Assembly: GCA_035527895.1 (NCBI GenBank)
Contig: DATKZQ010000106.1
Coordinates: 4,699-68,698, forward strand
Length of the DNA stretch: 64,000 nucleotides
Source: JADFWK01 sp035527895
GTDB taxonomy: Bacteria > Desulfobacterota > DSM-4660 > Desulfatiglandales > B25-G16
Reading direction: 5' to 3'
Shown: piece by piece, positions 18,482 to 27,099 of the stretch
How the letters are laid out: every line of letters starts with the position of its first letter
Position numbering within the stretch: position 1 is the first letter of the stretch
Notes under the pieces: model-generated
What the model saw: only the letters and a program-made list of their open reading frames with translations
The model's database searches: none
What the model was told of the DNA's origin: nothing
Made by a program: the position numbers and the translations under genes

Positions 18482-18943
18482 ATGGGAGCTCTCGCTCAAT
18501 TCGTTCACATCAATATTGTGGCACAAGACTGGAAGAGGCTTGCTCAGTTTTACCAACGGGTCTTTGGGTGTATCCCGGTCCCTCCCGAGAGAAACCTATC
18601 CGGAGATTGGCTGGAAAAGGGAACGGGTGTTCAGGGTGCTGAAATCCAGGGCGCCCATCTGAGGCTCCCCGGCTGCGACGGGGAAGGCCCTACTTTGGAA
18701 ATATTTCAATACAACACTCAAAAAGAGCCTCAAGAAACTGCAATCAACAGGCCTGGATTCGCCCATATCGCCTTTGCGGTTGATGACGTCGAAGTCGCAC
18801 GGGATGCGGTTATTGCCGCAGGAGGGAGGAGGATCGGCGAGCTTGTTACCGTGCAGATTCCCGATGCAGGCGTCATTACATTCGTCTATGTATCAGACCC
18901 GGAGGGGAACATTATAGAGCTCCAGCATTGGTGGCGGCAGTAA
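18482..18943 (+). CDS. VOC (glyoxalase/dioxygenase superfamily) protein
   Basis: A 153-residue protein made of two VOC half-domains. The first begins FVHINIVAQDWKRLAQFYQ and the second GFAHIAFAVDDVEVARDAV. Probable metal ligands are the His in the first strand, Glu in TLEIFQY, His in GFAHIAF and Glu in NIIELQHW. The family includes lyases, isomerases and ring-cleaving oxygenases; the substrate cannot be told. ATG start preceded by GGAGGGTGG. It lies directly after the small membrane protein gene. Confidence 0.88.
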   Translation: MGALAQFVHINIVAQDWKRLAQFYQRVFGCIPVPPERNLSGDWLEKGTGVQGAEIQGAHLRLPGCDGEGPTLEIFQYNTQKEPQETAINRPGFAHIAFAVDDVEVARDAVIAAGGRRIGELVTVQIPDAGVITFVYVSDPEGNIIELQHWWRQ

Positions 18944-19610
18944 AGATTCATTTGACTAAGCCGTTGAGCCGTTACCGATACAAATGCCAGATTTCTTTTT
19001 TCAATCGCTAATCGGGGCGATTGAAGCTCCTATTAGAAGAGAGGCCCGAACACAAATCGTAAATTGAAACGGTGGGGAAAATCACACTCTAACCGGACAT
19101 CGTGGACAAGGCACTATCGCAGCCTCATGGTCTGAGTGGCGCTACCAAAGCGTGGGCTTGATGGCAATTTTCCGCTATCTCTCTCCGGCCTCTTTACCAA
19201 CTCCAAGAGATCCTTGGGCCCTGGTTGATGCCTCTGCTTTGTATCTCTTTTTATTCGTCTCCCCAGCATACCATGGAGCTTGTCGGAGCGAAGCGCAGAT
19301 TTATCCGCCGCAATCATAGCGGATTTATCCGCCTCTGGAGGATTTGTCCGCCTTAGGACTTGTCCGCCTGAACAATGGCGGATGTCCCACAATGCAGGAC
19401 TGAGGTGAGCATCATGTTCAACATTTAGATGAATATTTGATCCCGAAATGTGATATGGTAGACTTCACAAAAACATGCATCCTTGTGATTTCAAACCCTG
19501 TTATCCGGCAAGGATCTTGCTCAGTGAATGGTTGGGTAGCCTTTCGTGCCAGTTGACTGTGGTTCATTTTCGAGACCCCGTCTCATTCTAGCTTATTCAG
19601 GAGGATACAA
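18944..19610. other. long intergenic region with degenerate short repeats
   Basis: About 667 bases before the first alanine dehydrogenase gene. It contains the GATTTATCCGCC-type repeats at 19291-19365 (listed separately). The last bases give a strong CAGGAGG ribosome site. No gene is supported. Confidence 0.4.
19291..19365. repeat. cluster of short GATTTATCCGCC-type repeats
   Basis: Four imperfect copies of a 12-base unit are seen: GATTTATCCGCC twice, GATTTGTCCGCC and GACTTGTCCGCC, at uneven spacing, followed by an inverted GGCGGATGTCC. The second copy lies in a perfect palindrome, GCGGATTTATCCGC. Likely a decayed palindromic repeat element. Confidence 0.5.
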
Positions 19611-20723
19611 ATGATCGTAGGAGTTCTGAAGGAAATCAAGGCTGAGGAGAATAGAATTTCCATGACCCCGGCAGGCGTGGAGGTCATGAAACAAAACGGG
19701 CATACGGTTCTCGTCGAAAGAGATGCCGGCGGGGGCAGTGGCTTCGAGGATGCCAGCTATGTGAAAGCCGGCGCTGAAATCATTGATACACCAAAAGAGA
19801 TCTTTGACCGGGCAGATATGGTCATGCATGTGAAGGAACCTTTGCCGCCCGAATATGATCTCATCACGAAAGACCAGATCATCTTTACATACCTTCACCT
19901 GGCAGCGGCGGAAGAGCTCACCCACGAGCTTATCAAAAAGGGCTCCATCAATATCGCTTACGAAACCATTCAAAAGGCCAACGGGTCCTTGCCGCTGCTC
20001 ACCCCCATGAGCGAGGTGGCAGGGCGCATGGCGATCCAGCAGGGTGCCAAGTATCTGGAGATGGCTCAGGGTGGGCACGGCGTCTTGCTGGGAGGGGTAC
20101 CGGGAGTGGATCCCGGAACGGTTATGGTGATAGGCGGTGGAGTTGTTGGAACCAATGCAGCCAAGATGGCCTGCGGCCTGGGCGCCAAGGTTTATATCCT
20201 CGATATGAACCTGGAGCGTTTACGGTATCTGAGCGACGTGATGCCCAGCAACTGCTTTCTTTTGATGTCCAGCCCGGCAACCATTCGCGAGCTGGTAAAG
20301 GAGGCGGACGTTGTCATTGGTGCTGTGCTGGTGATAGGCGCTAAGGCGCCCAAACTCATTACCCGGGATATGCTGAAAACCATGAAGAAGGGTGCTGTGC
20401 TGGTAGATGTAGCCATTGACCAAGGTGGATGCTTTGAGACCTCGAAACCGACCACCCATTCCAACCCAATCTACACCGTTGACGGCGTGGTCCACTACTG
20501 CGTTGCAAACATGCCCGGGGCTGTGCCCAAGACCTCAACCATGGCTCTCACCAATGCCACCCTGCCGTACGCCGTGCAAATCGCCGACAGGGGATGGAAA
20601 AAAGCCATGAAGGGGAATCCCGAAATCAAGCTCGGCGCGAACGTGATAAAAGGCAAAGTGACCTATAAGGCGGTTGCCGACGCCTTTGGTCTTGAATATG
20701 TGCCCATAGACAAACTGTTGTAA
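19611..20723 (+). CDS. ald: alanine dehydrogenase, catalytic residues intact
   Basis: A 370-residue NAD-dependent enzyme interconverting L-alanine and pyruvate plus ammonia. N-terminal MIVGVLKEIKAEENRISMTP contains Arg15; Lys75 lies in MHVKEPLP and His in TYLHLAA near residue 96, the known substrate-binding and catalytic positions. The NAD-binding fold begins VMVIGGGVVGTNAAKMA near residue 170, and Asp near 270 lies in VDVAIDQGGCFE. ATG start after CAGGAGG. A second copy follows in tandem with a 143-base gap. In an anaerobe it could assimilate ammonia or feed alanine into catabolism. Confidence 0.96.
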   Translation: MIVGVLKEIKAEENRISMTPAGVEVMKQNGHTVLVERDAGGGSGFEDASYVKAGAEIIDTPKEIFDRADMVMHVKEPLPPEYDLITKDQIIFTYLHLAAAEELTHELIKKGSINIAYETIQKANGSLPLLTPMSEVAGRMAIQQGAKYLEMAQGGHGVLLGGVPGVDPGTVMVIGGGVVGTNAAKMACGLGAKVYILDMNLERLRYLSDVMPSNCFLLMSSPATIRELVKEADVVIGAVLVIGAKAPKLITRDMLKTMKKGAVLVDVAIDQGGCFETSKPTTHSNPIYTVDGVVHYCVANMPGAVPKTSTMALTNATLPYAVQIADRGWKKAMKGNPEIKLGANVIKGKVTYKAVADAFGLEYVPIDKLL

Positions 20724-20866
20724 GGCGCCTTTTGGCTGCTAAAGCTTTTCGAGGCTGAACATATAGAAATCTCCTGCACGATCATAGGGTCTTATAGGTA
20801 ACTCAGAAAAAAGCGCTCTGTGATTCTTTGGTTACAAGAATTGCACATTCAAAAAAGAGGGTGGTC

Positions 20867-21979
20867 ATGATCATAGGAGTTCTGAAGGAAATCAAGGCAG
20901 ATGAAAACCGGGTCTCCATGACCCCGGCAGGGGTCGAGGTCTTAAAACAAAACGGGCATACCGTCCTGGTGGAGAAGGCCGCCGGCGCTGGCAGTGGCTT
21001 CGATGACGGTGCCTATGTCAAGGCCGGCGCTGAGATAGTAGACGAGGCCGCGGACATCTTTAGCAGATCAAAAATGATCATGCGGGTCAGAGGACCCATG
21101 GCCTCGGAATATGGGCTTTTGCGGGAAGGCCAGATCTTTTTTGCCTACCTGCACCTTGCCGCCTCGGAAAAGTTAACCCATGCCTTGGTAAGGGCCCGAT
21201 CTATCAACATTGCCTATGAAACGGTTCAGAAGGCTGACGGATCTCTGCCGCTGCTGACTCCCATGAGCGAGGTGGCAGGACCGATGGCGATTCAGGAGGG
21301 TGCCAAGTACCTCGAGATGGCCCAGGGGGGCCACGGCGTATTGCTGGGAGGAGTGCCGGGAGTCGATCCCGGAACCGTGGTGATTCTGGGCGGCGGAGTT
21401 GTCGGAACAAAGGCAGCCAAGATGGCCTGCGGCTTGGGCGCAAAGGTCTATGTCCTCGATATAGATCTGGACCGGCTCCGATACCTGAGCGATGTTATGC
21501 CCAGGAATTGTTTTCTCTTGATGTCCGGCCCGGCTACAATCCGTGATCTCATTAGAAAAGCGGACGTGATCGTAGGTGCCGCGCTTGTTCCAGGGGCAAG
21601 AACACCCAAGCTGGTTACCCACGATATGCTAAAAACCATAAAAAAGGGTGCCGTGTTGGTGGATGTGGCCATTGACCAGGGCGGATGCTTTGAGACCTCA
21701 CGGGAGACAACCCATTTCGACCCCACGTACACCATCGACGGCGTGGTGCACTATGCCGTGAGCAATATGCCGGGGGCTGTGCCCAGAACCTCTACCGTTG
21801 CCCTGATCAACGCAACCTTACCCTATGCATTGGAGATCGCGACCAAGGGATGGGAGAAGGCCGCAAAGGAGAATCCTGAACTCAAACGCGGCGCTAACAT
21901 CGTTAAAGGCAAAGTGACCTATAAGGCGGTTGCCGATGCCTTTGGGCTTGAATATTGCCCCATCGACAGCTTGCTCTAA
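20867..21979 (+). CDS. alanine dehydrogenase paralogue with Lys75 replaced by Arg
   Basis: A 370-residue close homologue of the preceding gene, matching it without obvious gaps. The NAD fold (VVILGGGVVGTKAAKMA), His96 region (AYLHLAA), Arg15 (ADENRVSM) and Asp270 region (VDVAIDQGGCFE) are kept. But the strand holding the catalytic lysine reads MRVRGPMAS in place of MHVKEPLPP, so residue 75 is Arg and residue 76 Gly. That lysine contacts the substrate in characterised alanine dehydrogenases. The protein may have lost or shifted activity. The ATG at 20867 matches the paralogue's start; the frame extends to 20828 without homology. It arose by tandem duplication. Confidence 0.92.
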   Translation: MIIGVLKEIKADENRVSMTPAGVEVLKQNGHTVLVEKAAGAGSGFDDGAYVKAGAEIVDEAADIFSRSKMIMRVRGPMASEYGLLREGQIFFAYLHLAASEKLTHALVRARSINIAYETVQKADGSLPLLTPMSEVAGPMAIQEGAKYLEMAQGGHGVLLGGVPGVDPGTVVILGGGVVGTKAAKMACGLGAKVYVLDIDLDRLRYLSDVMPRNCFLLMSGPATIRDLIRKADVIVGAALVPGARTPKLVTHDMLKTIKKGAVLVDVAIDQGGCFETSRETTHFDPTYTIDGVVHYAVSNMPGAVPRTSTVALINATLPYALEIATKGWEKAAKENPELKRGANIVKGKVTYKAVADAFGLEYCPIDSLL

Positions 21980-22370
21980 GGCTTGCCTAGCCCGCATTAT
22001 TCACGAATGCTCCGGTATCGTGAATAAGCGCCTGCAACGACTGATGTCTGGTTGCAGGTTTCAACAGCATGCTTTTGCACCTTGCTCAAGGCCAACCCTG
22101 AGCGGAGGCCTGAGCAGGGGGTAAATGCAGAGATCCGTGTGGAGAACTAGGCGGGATTACTAGAGTTTTTTCCCAAACCGGTTGCTCTCTGTCGGCGGTT
22201 CTTAACGGTGCTTCAAGGGAAGTGATCAGGGCTTGATATACTGTCTCGACCCGTCTGTCCGTATTGTCAAGCATACCGAGACCAACCTATGCACAAGAAC
22301 ACTCGTATAACAACGCGACGCCTTGAAAAAAGCAAACCGAAGACGAATACGACTATAGGAATGACGTGAT
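21980..22370. other. intergenic region with two tandem hairpins
   Basis: A 391-base gap between the second alanine dehydrogenase and alanine racemase. The first 80 bases contain two strong inverted repeats (listed separately). The rest shows nothing I can name. Confidence 0.4.
21997..22058 (+). terminator. two consecutive hairpins downstream of the alanine dehydrogenase pair
   Basis: Hairpin 1: TTATTCACGA (21997-22006) with TCGTGAATAA (22018-22027), 10 bp perfect, 11-base loop. Hairpin 2: CCTGCAAC (22031-22038) with GTTGCAGG (22051-22058), 8 bp perfect, 12-base loop, followed by TTTCAAC. They begin 18 bases after the stop codon. The T-run is weak, so this may be an mRNA 3'-end structure or a repeat instead of a classic terminator. 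Confidence 0.4.
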
Positions 22371-23543
22371 ATGGCTGCTAAAGGAGCATCAACAGGAGCC
22401 CTCAGCACTGTGGACTTAAGAGGGGGCCACCTGACGAAGGTCTTCATCAATTTAGACAATCTCACCCATAATATGGCTCTTTTGCAGGAGCTTGCGGGTT
22501 TATGCCCCCTGTGGCCCGCCATCAAGGCGAACGCTTATGGACATGACGCGGAGATCATAGCAGGGCACCTCATAACCATGGGCTATACAACTCTGGGCGT
22601 TGCCCATGTTTCTGAGGCCATAGAGCTGATTGAAAAAGGGCTAAGGGCACTATATGTAGTCTTCTCCCCGAGTTTACCTGAAAACAGCGAATACTTCGTC
22701 CGGTATGAGGTAGAACCGGTCGTGTGCACGCTGGATCAAATGAGAGGTCTCGCTGAGGCAGCACGAAAGGCCAAAAAACATCTTGCCGTTCACCTCAAGG
22801 TTGATACCGGCATGGGCCGGGTGGGCATTCGGCCCGATGAGGTGAGTGGTTTTCTCAAACGCTGCCGTGATCTTCCGGAGGTTTCGGTAAGGGGGATCAT
22901 GAGCCATTTTCCCGGGGCTGATGAGCAGGACAAGTCATTTTCCCGAAAACAGATCGACATATTTGAGCAGGTTAGAATAGCATCCCGAGAATATGGGATA
23001 GAGTCATATCATCTCGCAAACAGCGCCGCAATCTTCGACCTGCCGGAGGCCTCTTTCGATGCAGCGCGTCCTGGGATATCCATTTACGGTCTGAAGCCGT
23101 CCAACATGATTCTGAACCCGCGGGTAAACGAACTGAAACCGGTGCTTGAGTGGAAAACCCGCATTATATTTCAAAAGGAGGTGCCCGCCGGCACAGGCTT
23201 GAGTTACGGGCATATGTTCCACACGGATAAACCCTCCTTGATCGCCACCATTCCCCTGGGATACGGCGACGGGTTAAGCAGGCTTTTCTCAAACAAGGTG
23301 GAGTTCCTGGTAGGCGGTGTACGATGCCGGCAGGTCGGCCGGATTTGCATGGATCAGTGTCTCGTTGATGTAACCGCCTTGGGAGGAAGGGCGAAGTTGG
23401 GAGATGAAGTGGTCATTATCGGCAGGCAAGGTAACGAGGAAATAACAGCCGATGAGCTTGCCGAGAGGCTCGGTACCATCAACTACGAAATCGTGACCAA
23501 CATAGCGCGCCGCGTTCCCCGAATCCCGCTTGGCAAGCTCTAA
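22371..23543 (+). CDS. alr: alanine racemase
   Basis: A 390-residue PLP enzyme converting L- to D-alanine for peptidoglycan. The PLP lysine is Lys52 in AIKANAYGHD; the second catalytic base, Tyr near residue 279, is in GLSYGHMF; the substrate-binding GRICMDQCLVDVT segment is near residue 325. The N-terminal barrel contains HLKVDTGMGRVG, also standard. Residues 1-20 precede the fold, and the true start could be slightly downstream, but no better ribosome site was seen. It follows the two alanine dehydrogenases on the same strand and converges with the aminotransferase. Confidence 0.95.
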   Translation: MAAKGASTGALSTVDLRGGHLTKVFINLDNLTHNMALLQELAGLCPLWPAIKANAYGHDAEIIAGHLITMGYTTLGVAHVSEAIELIEKGLRALYVVFSPSLPENSEYFVRYEVEPVVCTLDQMRGLAEAARKAKKHLAVHLKVDTGMGRVGIRPDEVSGFLKRCRDLPEVSVRGIMSHFPGADEQDKSFSRKQIDIFEQVRIASREYGIESYHLANSAAIFDLPEASFDAARPGISIYGLKPSNMILNPRVNELKPVLEWKTRIIFQKEVPAGTGLSYGHMFHTDKPSLIATIPLGYGDGLSRLFSNKVEFLVGGVRCRQVGRICMDQCLVDVTALGGRAKLGDEVVIIGRQGNEEITADELAERLGTINYEIVTNIARRVPRIPLGKL

Positions 23544-23557
23544 TCCTTTCAGGCACT

Positions 23558-24688
23558 TCAGGCCTTCATTTCCCCATACGTCTCAGCGAGTATCTCAATC
23601 CCCTTCCCGATGCTCTCGGGCTTGAGCGCAGGGAAGGTCAGGCGAAAGAACGGCCCTCCGTTCTTGTCGCGGTAGTGTTGTGCCCATCCGGGCGCAAACA
23701 CACTGGCAGGAGCAATATTAACGCCCTTTGTCTTTGCGGCGGCGATATAGGCTGTTTCGTCCTGGATGCCGGGCAGCCAGATTCCGGTAAAGAAGCCCCC
23801 TGTGGGTTGGGGTACTTCAACTTCGCCAAAGTATTGGGATAAGGATGTGTTAAACGCTTCCAGCCTGGGACGATACAAATCCGTGAGGTAGTCAAGATTC
23901 CTGTCGTATTCACCGCAATCAATGATACGGTGGATCACGGCCTGAGTGGGGTAGTTTGGGTTCAGCCGCGTGTTCGCTATCACGGGGGTTAATCGCTCCA
24001 CCACGGCCTCCGGAAAGATCCCGAATCCACATTTGGTACCAGGCGAAAGGGTCTTGGTGAAAGACCCTATGAGGCAGGCCGTGGCATACTTGGAGAGATC
24101 GAGTCCCGGGTTCTTCTGGCCGTCATACCGCAATTCATAGTAGGCGATATCACAGGCGTAAAGCGTGTTGTGTGCGGCACAGAGTTCCGCAGCAGCCTCG
24201 ATATTGTCGAATGCAGAAACCAAACCGGTGGGATTCTGATGATAGATGATTCGATAAAAGAGCTTGACGTCCCCAGCGGAAAGCTCTTTCTCCAGGACAT
24301 CTAGGTCGATGCCCTCGGACGTGAATGGAATACCAATGACCTCATGCTCGTACCGGAGCGCATCGGCCAGAGCTCGATCATAGGTTAAAGCTTCCATGGC
24401 AATTCGACTGCCCCGGGGAAAGGATTTGAGAAGCATCGAGAATACCTCCATGCCTCCGTTAAAGCAAATCAGCCGCTTATTGGGATCGCCTTCGATGCCA
24501 AACCTGCGGGCCAGGATCTGTTTTAAAGGAATAAAACCGTTGAAATCCGCAACTCCAGGGGTTTGATACTGCAGGATTTGCGGCCCATATGTTCTTACAA
24601 CCTCACCATAGCTGTTGGCGACCAATTCGCTCACAGCTTCCAGTGCTTCTTCAGCAGGCACACCTCGTAAAAAGCTAATCTGGTTCAT
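23558..24688 (-). CDS. PLP-dependent aminotransferase, class I/II (2-aminoadipate transaminase-like)
   Basis: A 376-residue fold-type I aminotransferase. YHQNPTGLVS (near residue 150), the Asp in ACDIAYYELRY, and the PLP lysine in GSFTKTLSPGTKCGFG (near residue 218) are the expected landmarks. It resembles the aminotransferase domain of MocR-type proteins and LysN-type enzymes, without the DNA-binding domain. ATG start with GGAGGATGACGG upstream. The amino-acid substrate is not known, but its position beside alr and ald genes suggests use of alanine, pyruvate or 2-oxoglutarate partners. Confidence 0.9.
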   Translation of the reverse strand: MNQISFLRGVPAEEALEAVSELVANSYGEVVRTYGPQILQYQTPGVADFNGFIPLKQILARRFGIEGDPNKRLICFNGGMEVFSMLLKSFPRGSRIAMEALTYDRALADALRYEHEVIGIPFTSEGIDLDVLEKELSAGDVKLFYRIIYHQNPTGLVSAFDNIEAAAELCAAHNTLYACDIAYYELRYDGQKNPGLDLSKYATACLIGSFTKTLSPGTKCGFGIFPEAVVERLTPVIANTRLNPNYPTQAVIHRIIDCGEYDRNLDYLTDLYRPRLEAFNTSLSQYFGEVEVPQPTGGFFTGIWLPGIQDETAYIAAAKTKGVNIAPASVFAPGWAQHYRDKNGGPFFRLTFPALKPESIGKGIEILAETYGEMKA

Positions 24689-25072
24689 ACCGTCATCCTC
24701 CGTCGTATAGAAACAAAAAGGTGATTATCGTCTTCTTATAGGAATAGCACGATGAGTACCTCGTTGAAACCCCACTTATTCAAAAAAAACGGTTTCTGTC
24801 AATCTTTATGGGCTTCTTGGTCAAAACCGGATCGGTCATCTTTCCCAAATCATACCACAGGCCGATGGGGGTATCGCAAATACATATCCGGCCGACTGTG
24901 GCCGGATAGAGACCCTCATGCCCTCTGCCCAAGGGAGTCTCGTCCCACCGGGCTGGAGCGGGCACACGGAAGTTAAAGGCCCGGTATCTTTCTGTAGACC
25001 ATTACCCTTTCGCGAACCAAATGGGTCTGCTTATGACAATACCACGTACACGGAGCAAAGGATATACGCGCT
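24689..25072. other. intergenic region with one strong hairpin and a doubtful short frame
   Basis: A 384-base gap between two minus-strand genes. A perfect 9-bp hairpin lies at 24885-24908. A 61-codon minus-strand frame (24780-24965) spans it and reads fairly protein-like (for example HEGLYPATVGRICICDTPIG), but there is no ribosome site or known family. Confidence 0.35.
24885..24908. promoter_or_regulatory. perfect 9-bp hairpin, unknown role
   Basis: TATCCGGCC (24885-24893) and GGCCGGATA (24900-24908) flank the 6-base loop GACTGT. There is no T-run on either side. It lies between the 3' end of the DUF3187 gene and the 5' end of the aminotransferase gene, so it could end one transcript or lie in the leader of the other. 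Confidence 0.4.
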
Positions 25073-26170
25073 TTAGAAGTTCTTCCCGACGTTCAGAAAA
25101 AAAGTGATATCTGCGCCGGTATTTGAAGAGGTAAAGAAATCCTCTACCAACCCTCCTTGAATACATATGCCCGTTTTTGTGAGATAACCTACGCCCAGCA
25201 ACAGATTCCACATCCTTCTATCCAGCATTTCAAGGCCTGTATCCTCAAATGGCCTGGTTATGTAGTACAGCTGCGTTAAACCGGAGAATCGTTCACTGAG
25301 CTTATACTCTGCTCCCAGCATAATCTCACAGAACGTCCTCAGTGAAACGTTCACTTGTTCAAAGGCATGCCCCGGGAAGATAACGTCGGCATTTAAATAG
25401 GCGGTTAACCTCTTAATGGTTTTTTGAAGCAACAGGCCAAACCCGTAATCCACTTCCCCGCTTCCAAATGCCCTCTCCTCATCTCCAGTCGGAATTTTGA
25501 CGGAGAACCGGGCGCTCAGACAGGGCACCCTGTTCCCCTCATCCCATATCTTCCCTTTTACCCTTAACGCGAGATCTCCTAACCCCGAGGATCCTTCCTT
25601 GCCTTCAATAAAGGCGTTATCATTCTGCTTGACAGAGTAGGTATAGGTATCCGCTCGTTCGTATTGGTCTTCCTTTTCCCTTAAGTTTCTTACAACATTG
25701 AAGAATCCTTCAAATTCCAGGATAGCGTGGTCCATAAAGCCGCCGGAACTGTAAACAAAGGGAACCGACATGCCGATTTCAACCCCTGACAAGATCCCAT
25801 ATTTCACTTCCAGACAGGTCCTAATCATTTCCATATCCATGTAACCGATATAGTTTTCCGATTTTCCCCACTGGAGCGTATTCGTAATGGCGGTGTTAAG
25901 GCTTAGTGAATACCTCCTTTCAGGGTACGGTTCGGCCCTGTCAGGGATCGGCTGGAGAAACAGGAGTTGAATCGGGGCCTGGTTTACAATGGGAATTGGC
26001 CCCGATATTCTATCCCAATCGTCCCTGGAATCTTTGCAGAATGCGCTTCCCGAATTGAGAAAAAGGATAAACCCAATGGAATAGGCCATCAATTGGCAGG
26101 GTTTTAAACCACGCTGTGCCCTTTCGTGCAATACTGCTACAAGACTCCTAAATCGTTGAATCAAATCCAT
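25073..26170 (-). CDS. DUF3187-family outer-membrane-like protein
   Basis: A 365-residue protein whose body reads like a beta-barrel: alternating aromatic strands such as YSLSLNTAITNTLQW, CLEVKYGILSGVEIGMSVPF and GDLALRVKGKIWDE, ending in the aromatic ITFFLNVGKNF. The conserved N-terminal INTER-like motif of DUF3187 (PIPIVNQAPIQLLFLQPIP) is present. A hydrophobic stretch AYSIGFILFLNSGSAF precedes it as signal peptide. The ATG at 26170 has GGGAG just upstream; the frame runs on to a TTG at 26233 and a later ATG could also serve. The function of the family is unknown; it probably sits in the outer membrane. Confidence 0.78.
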   Translation of the reverse strand: MDLIQRFRSLVAVLHERAQRGLKPCQLMAYSIGFILFLNSGSAFCKDSRDDWDRISGPIPIVNQAPIQLLFLQPIPDRAEPYPERRYSLSLNTAITNTLQWGKSENYIGYMDMEMIRTCLEVKYGILSGVEIGMSVPFVYSSGGFMDHAILEFEGFFNVVRNLREKEDQYERADTYTYSVKQNDNAFIEGKEGSSGLGDLALRVKGKIWDEGNRVPCLSARFSVKIPTGDEERAFGSGEVDYGFGLLLQKTIKRLTAYLNADVIFPGHAFEQVNVSLRTFCEIMLGAEYKLSERFSGLTQLYYITRPFEDTGLEMLDRRMWNLLLGVGYLTKTGICIQGGLVEDFFTSSNTGADITFFLNVGKNF

Positions 26171-26446
26171 CGCTCCCGCCCAGAGTAGTCCGAATCGGAT
26201 CTTGCCAGTATCACAAAGGCAAAATAGTTTCAACTGCTTATTATGCTATCGATTATTGCCTTAACTCCGCAGTATGATGATGAGCATTTATTCAGCCTAT
26301 TGAATCAAATGGAATGCCGTTGCAACCTTAGATCAGGAGTTGGAAGCGCAGAGTAGCGTCGAAAAGACAGGTTTTTCCGATTCGGGGCCTACCGCGAATT
26401 ATTCACGTGGTGGGTTTAGGTGCAACCGTGACTCAAGTTGCTTTTT

Positions 26447-26692
26447 GTGAACGAGACTATCCTGCTAGTAGACGATGAACCGATGATTCTTCGGGTAGGT
26501 TCCGCGGTGCTTCCGGAATTGGTTTTCAAGGCAGAAGTAGGCAGGGAGGCTATTGAGGTTTACAAAAAAGGGAGATTCCATCGATCTGGTGATTTTTGAT
26601 ATGATCATGCCGGATATGTGAGGGACCGAGACCCATGATAGGTTGAAAGACATTAACCCCAATGTAAGTGTGCTCCTTTCGAGGGAAATGAA
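26447..26692 (+). pseudogene. decayed response-regulator receiver domain
   Basis: Starting at GTG 26447 the frame reads NETILLVDDEPMILRVGSAV, the classic start of a CheY-like receiver. After GREAIEVYKKG the frame shifts near 26576; in another frame DLVIFDMIMPDM follows, then a TGA at 26619-26621 where homologues have Gly, then GTETHDRLKDINPNVSVLLS. Homology stops at the repeat that starts at 26693. So one frameshift, one nonsense change and a lost 3' end. It is a dead gene, not a selenoprotein. Confidence 0.8.
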
Positions 26693-26864
26693 CCACCCTG
26701 CAGCAAGCTGTAGGGTATCCAATGTCAAGGTCCCCTCCCTTAATGGGAGGGGATAAAGGGGAGGGTGACCAAACATTTTATCACCCCCCCCTAACCTCCC
26801 CCATCAAGGGGGAGGCACTATGTCGTAACCCTGCAGCAATCTGCAGGGAATTATCAAGTTAAAC
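26693..26864 (+). repeat. CTGCAG/CCCTCCC palindromic repeat, full copy
   Basis: Order: CCCTGCAGCAAGCTGTAGGG hairpin, GTATCCAATGTCAA, a second hairpin CCCTCCCTTAATGGGAGGG, GGGAGGGTGA, ATTTTATCACCCC, a third hairpin CCTCCCCCATCAAGGGGGAG, and a closing CCCTGCAGCAATCTGCAGGG. The two ends are near-identical hairpins in direct order. It abuts the end of the receiver pseudogene. The same family is at 31977, 48203 and 63573 onward, all in this orientation. Confidence 0.9.
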
Positions 26865-27099
26865 ATGATAGTCCTGCAGGTACATTCCCCAACCAGCAAC
26901 TTGGCCCGTTACCTCTCCTTCCTTTACATCCTTAACAATGCAAAAAGCCCTTCGCAATCAGCAGACCGCCCTACCCTTCTTCTTCCCGATCTCAAGCCGT
27001 TGACATCCATGAGAAGAAGAATTACCTTCCTTCTTCGCTCCATACCCATTATAATTCTCGGTATATGATCGGAGATTCTTAGAATAGGCAGTTCCTTAC
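26865..27099. other. short intergenic region before phosphoesterase gene
   Basis: About 235 bases following the repeat. A 67-codon frame (26865-27068) has no family signature and begins inside the repeat tail, so I do not call it. Confidence 0.3.

Noticed and set aside
19291..19365. CRISPR array
   Set aside because: Units are only about 12 bases, imperfect and unevenly spaced, with no spacer pattern or cas genes.
26619..26621. In-frame TGA in the receiver-domain remnant as a second selenocysteine site
   Set aside because: Homologues have Gly there, a frameshift lies just upstream, and the gene ends at a repeat. It is pseudogene decay.
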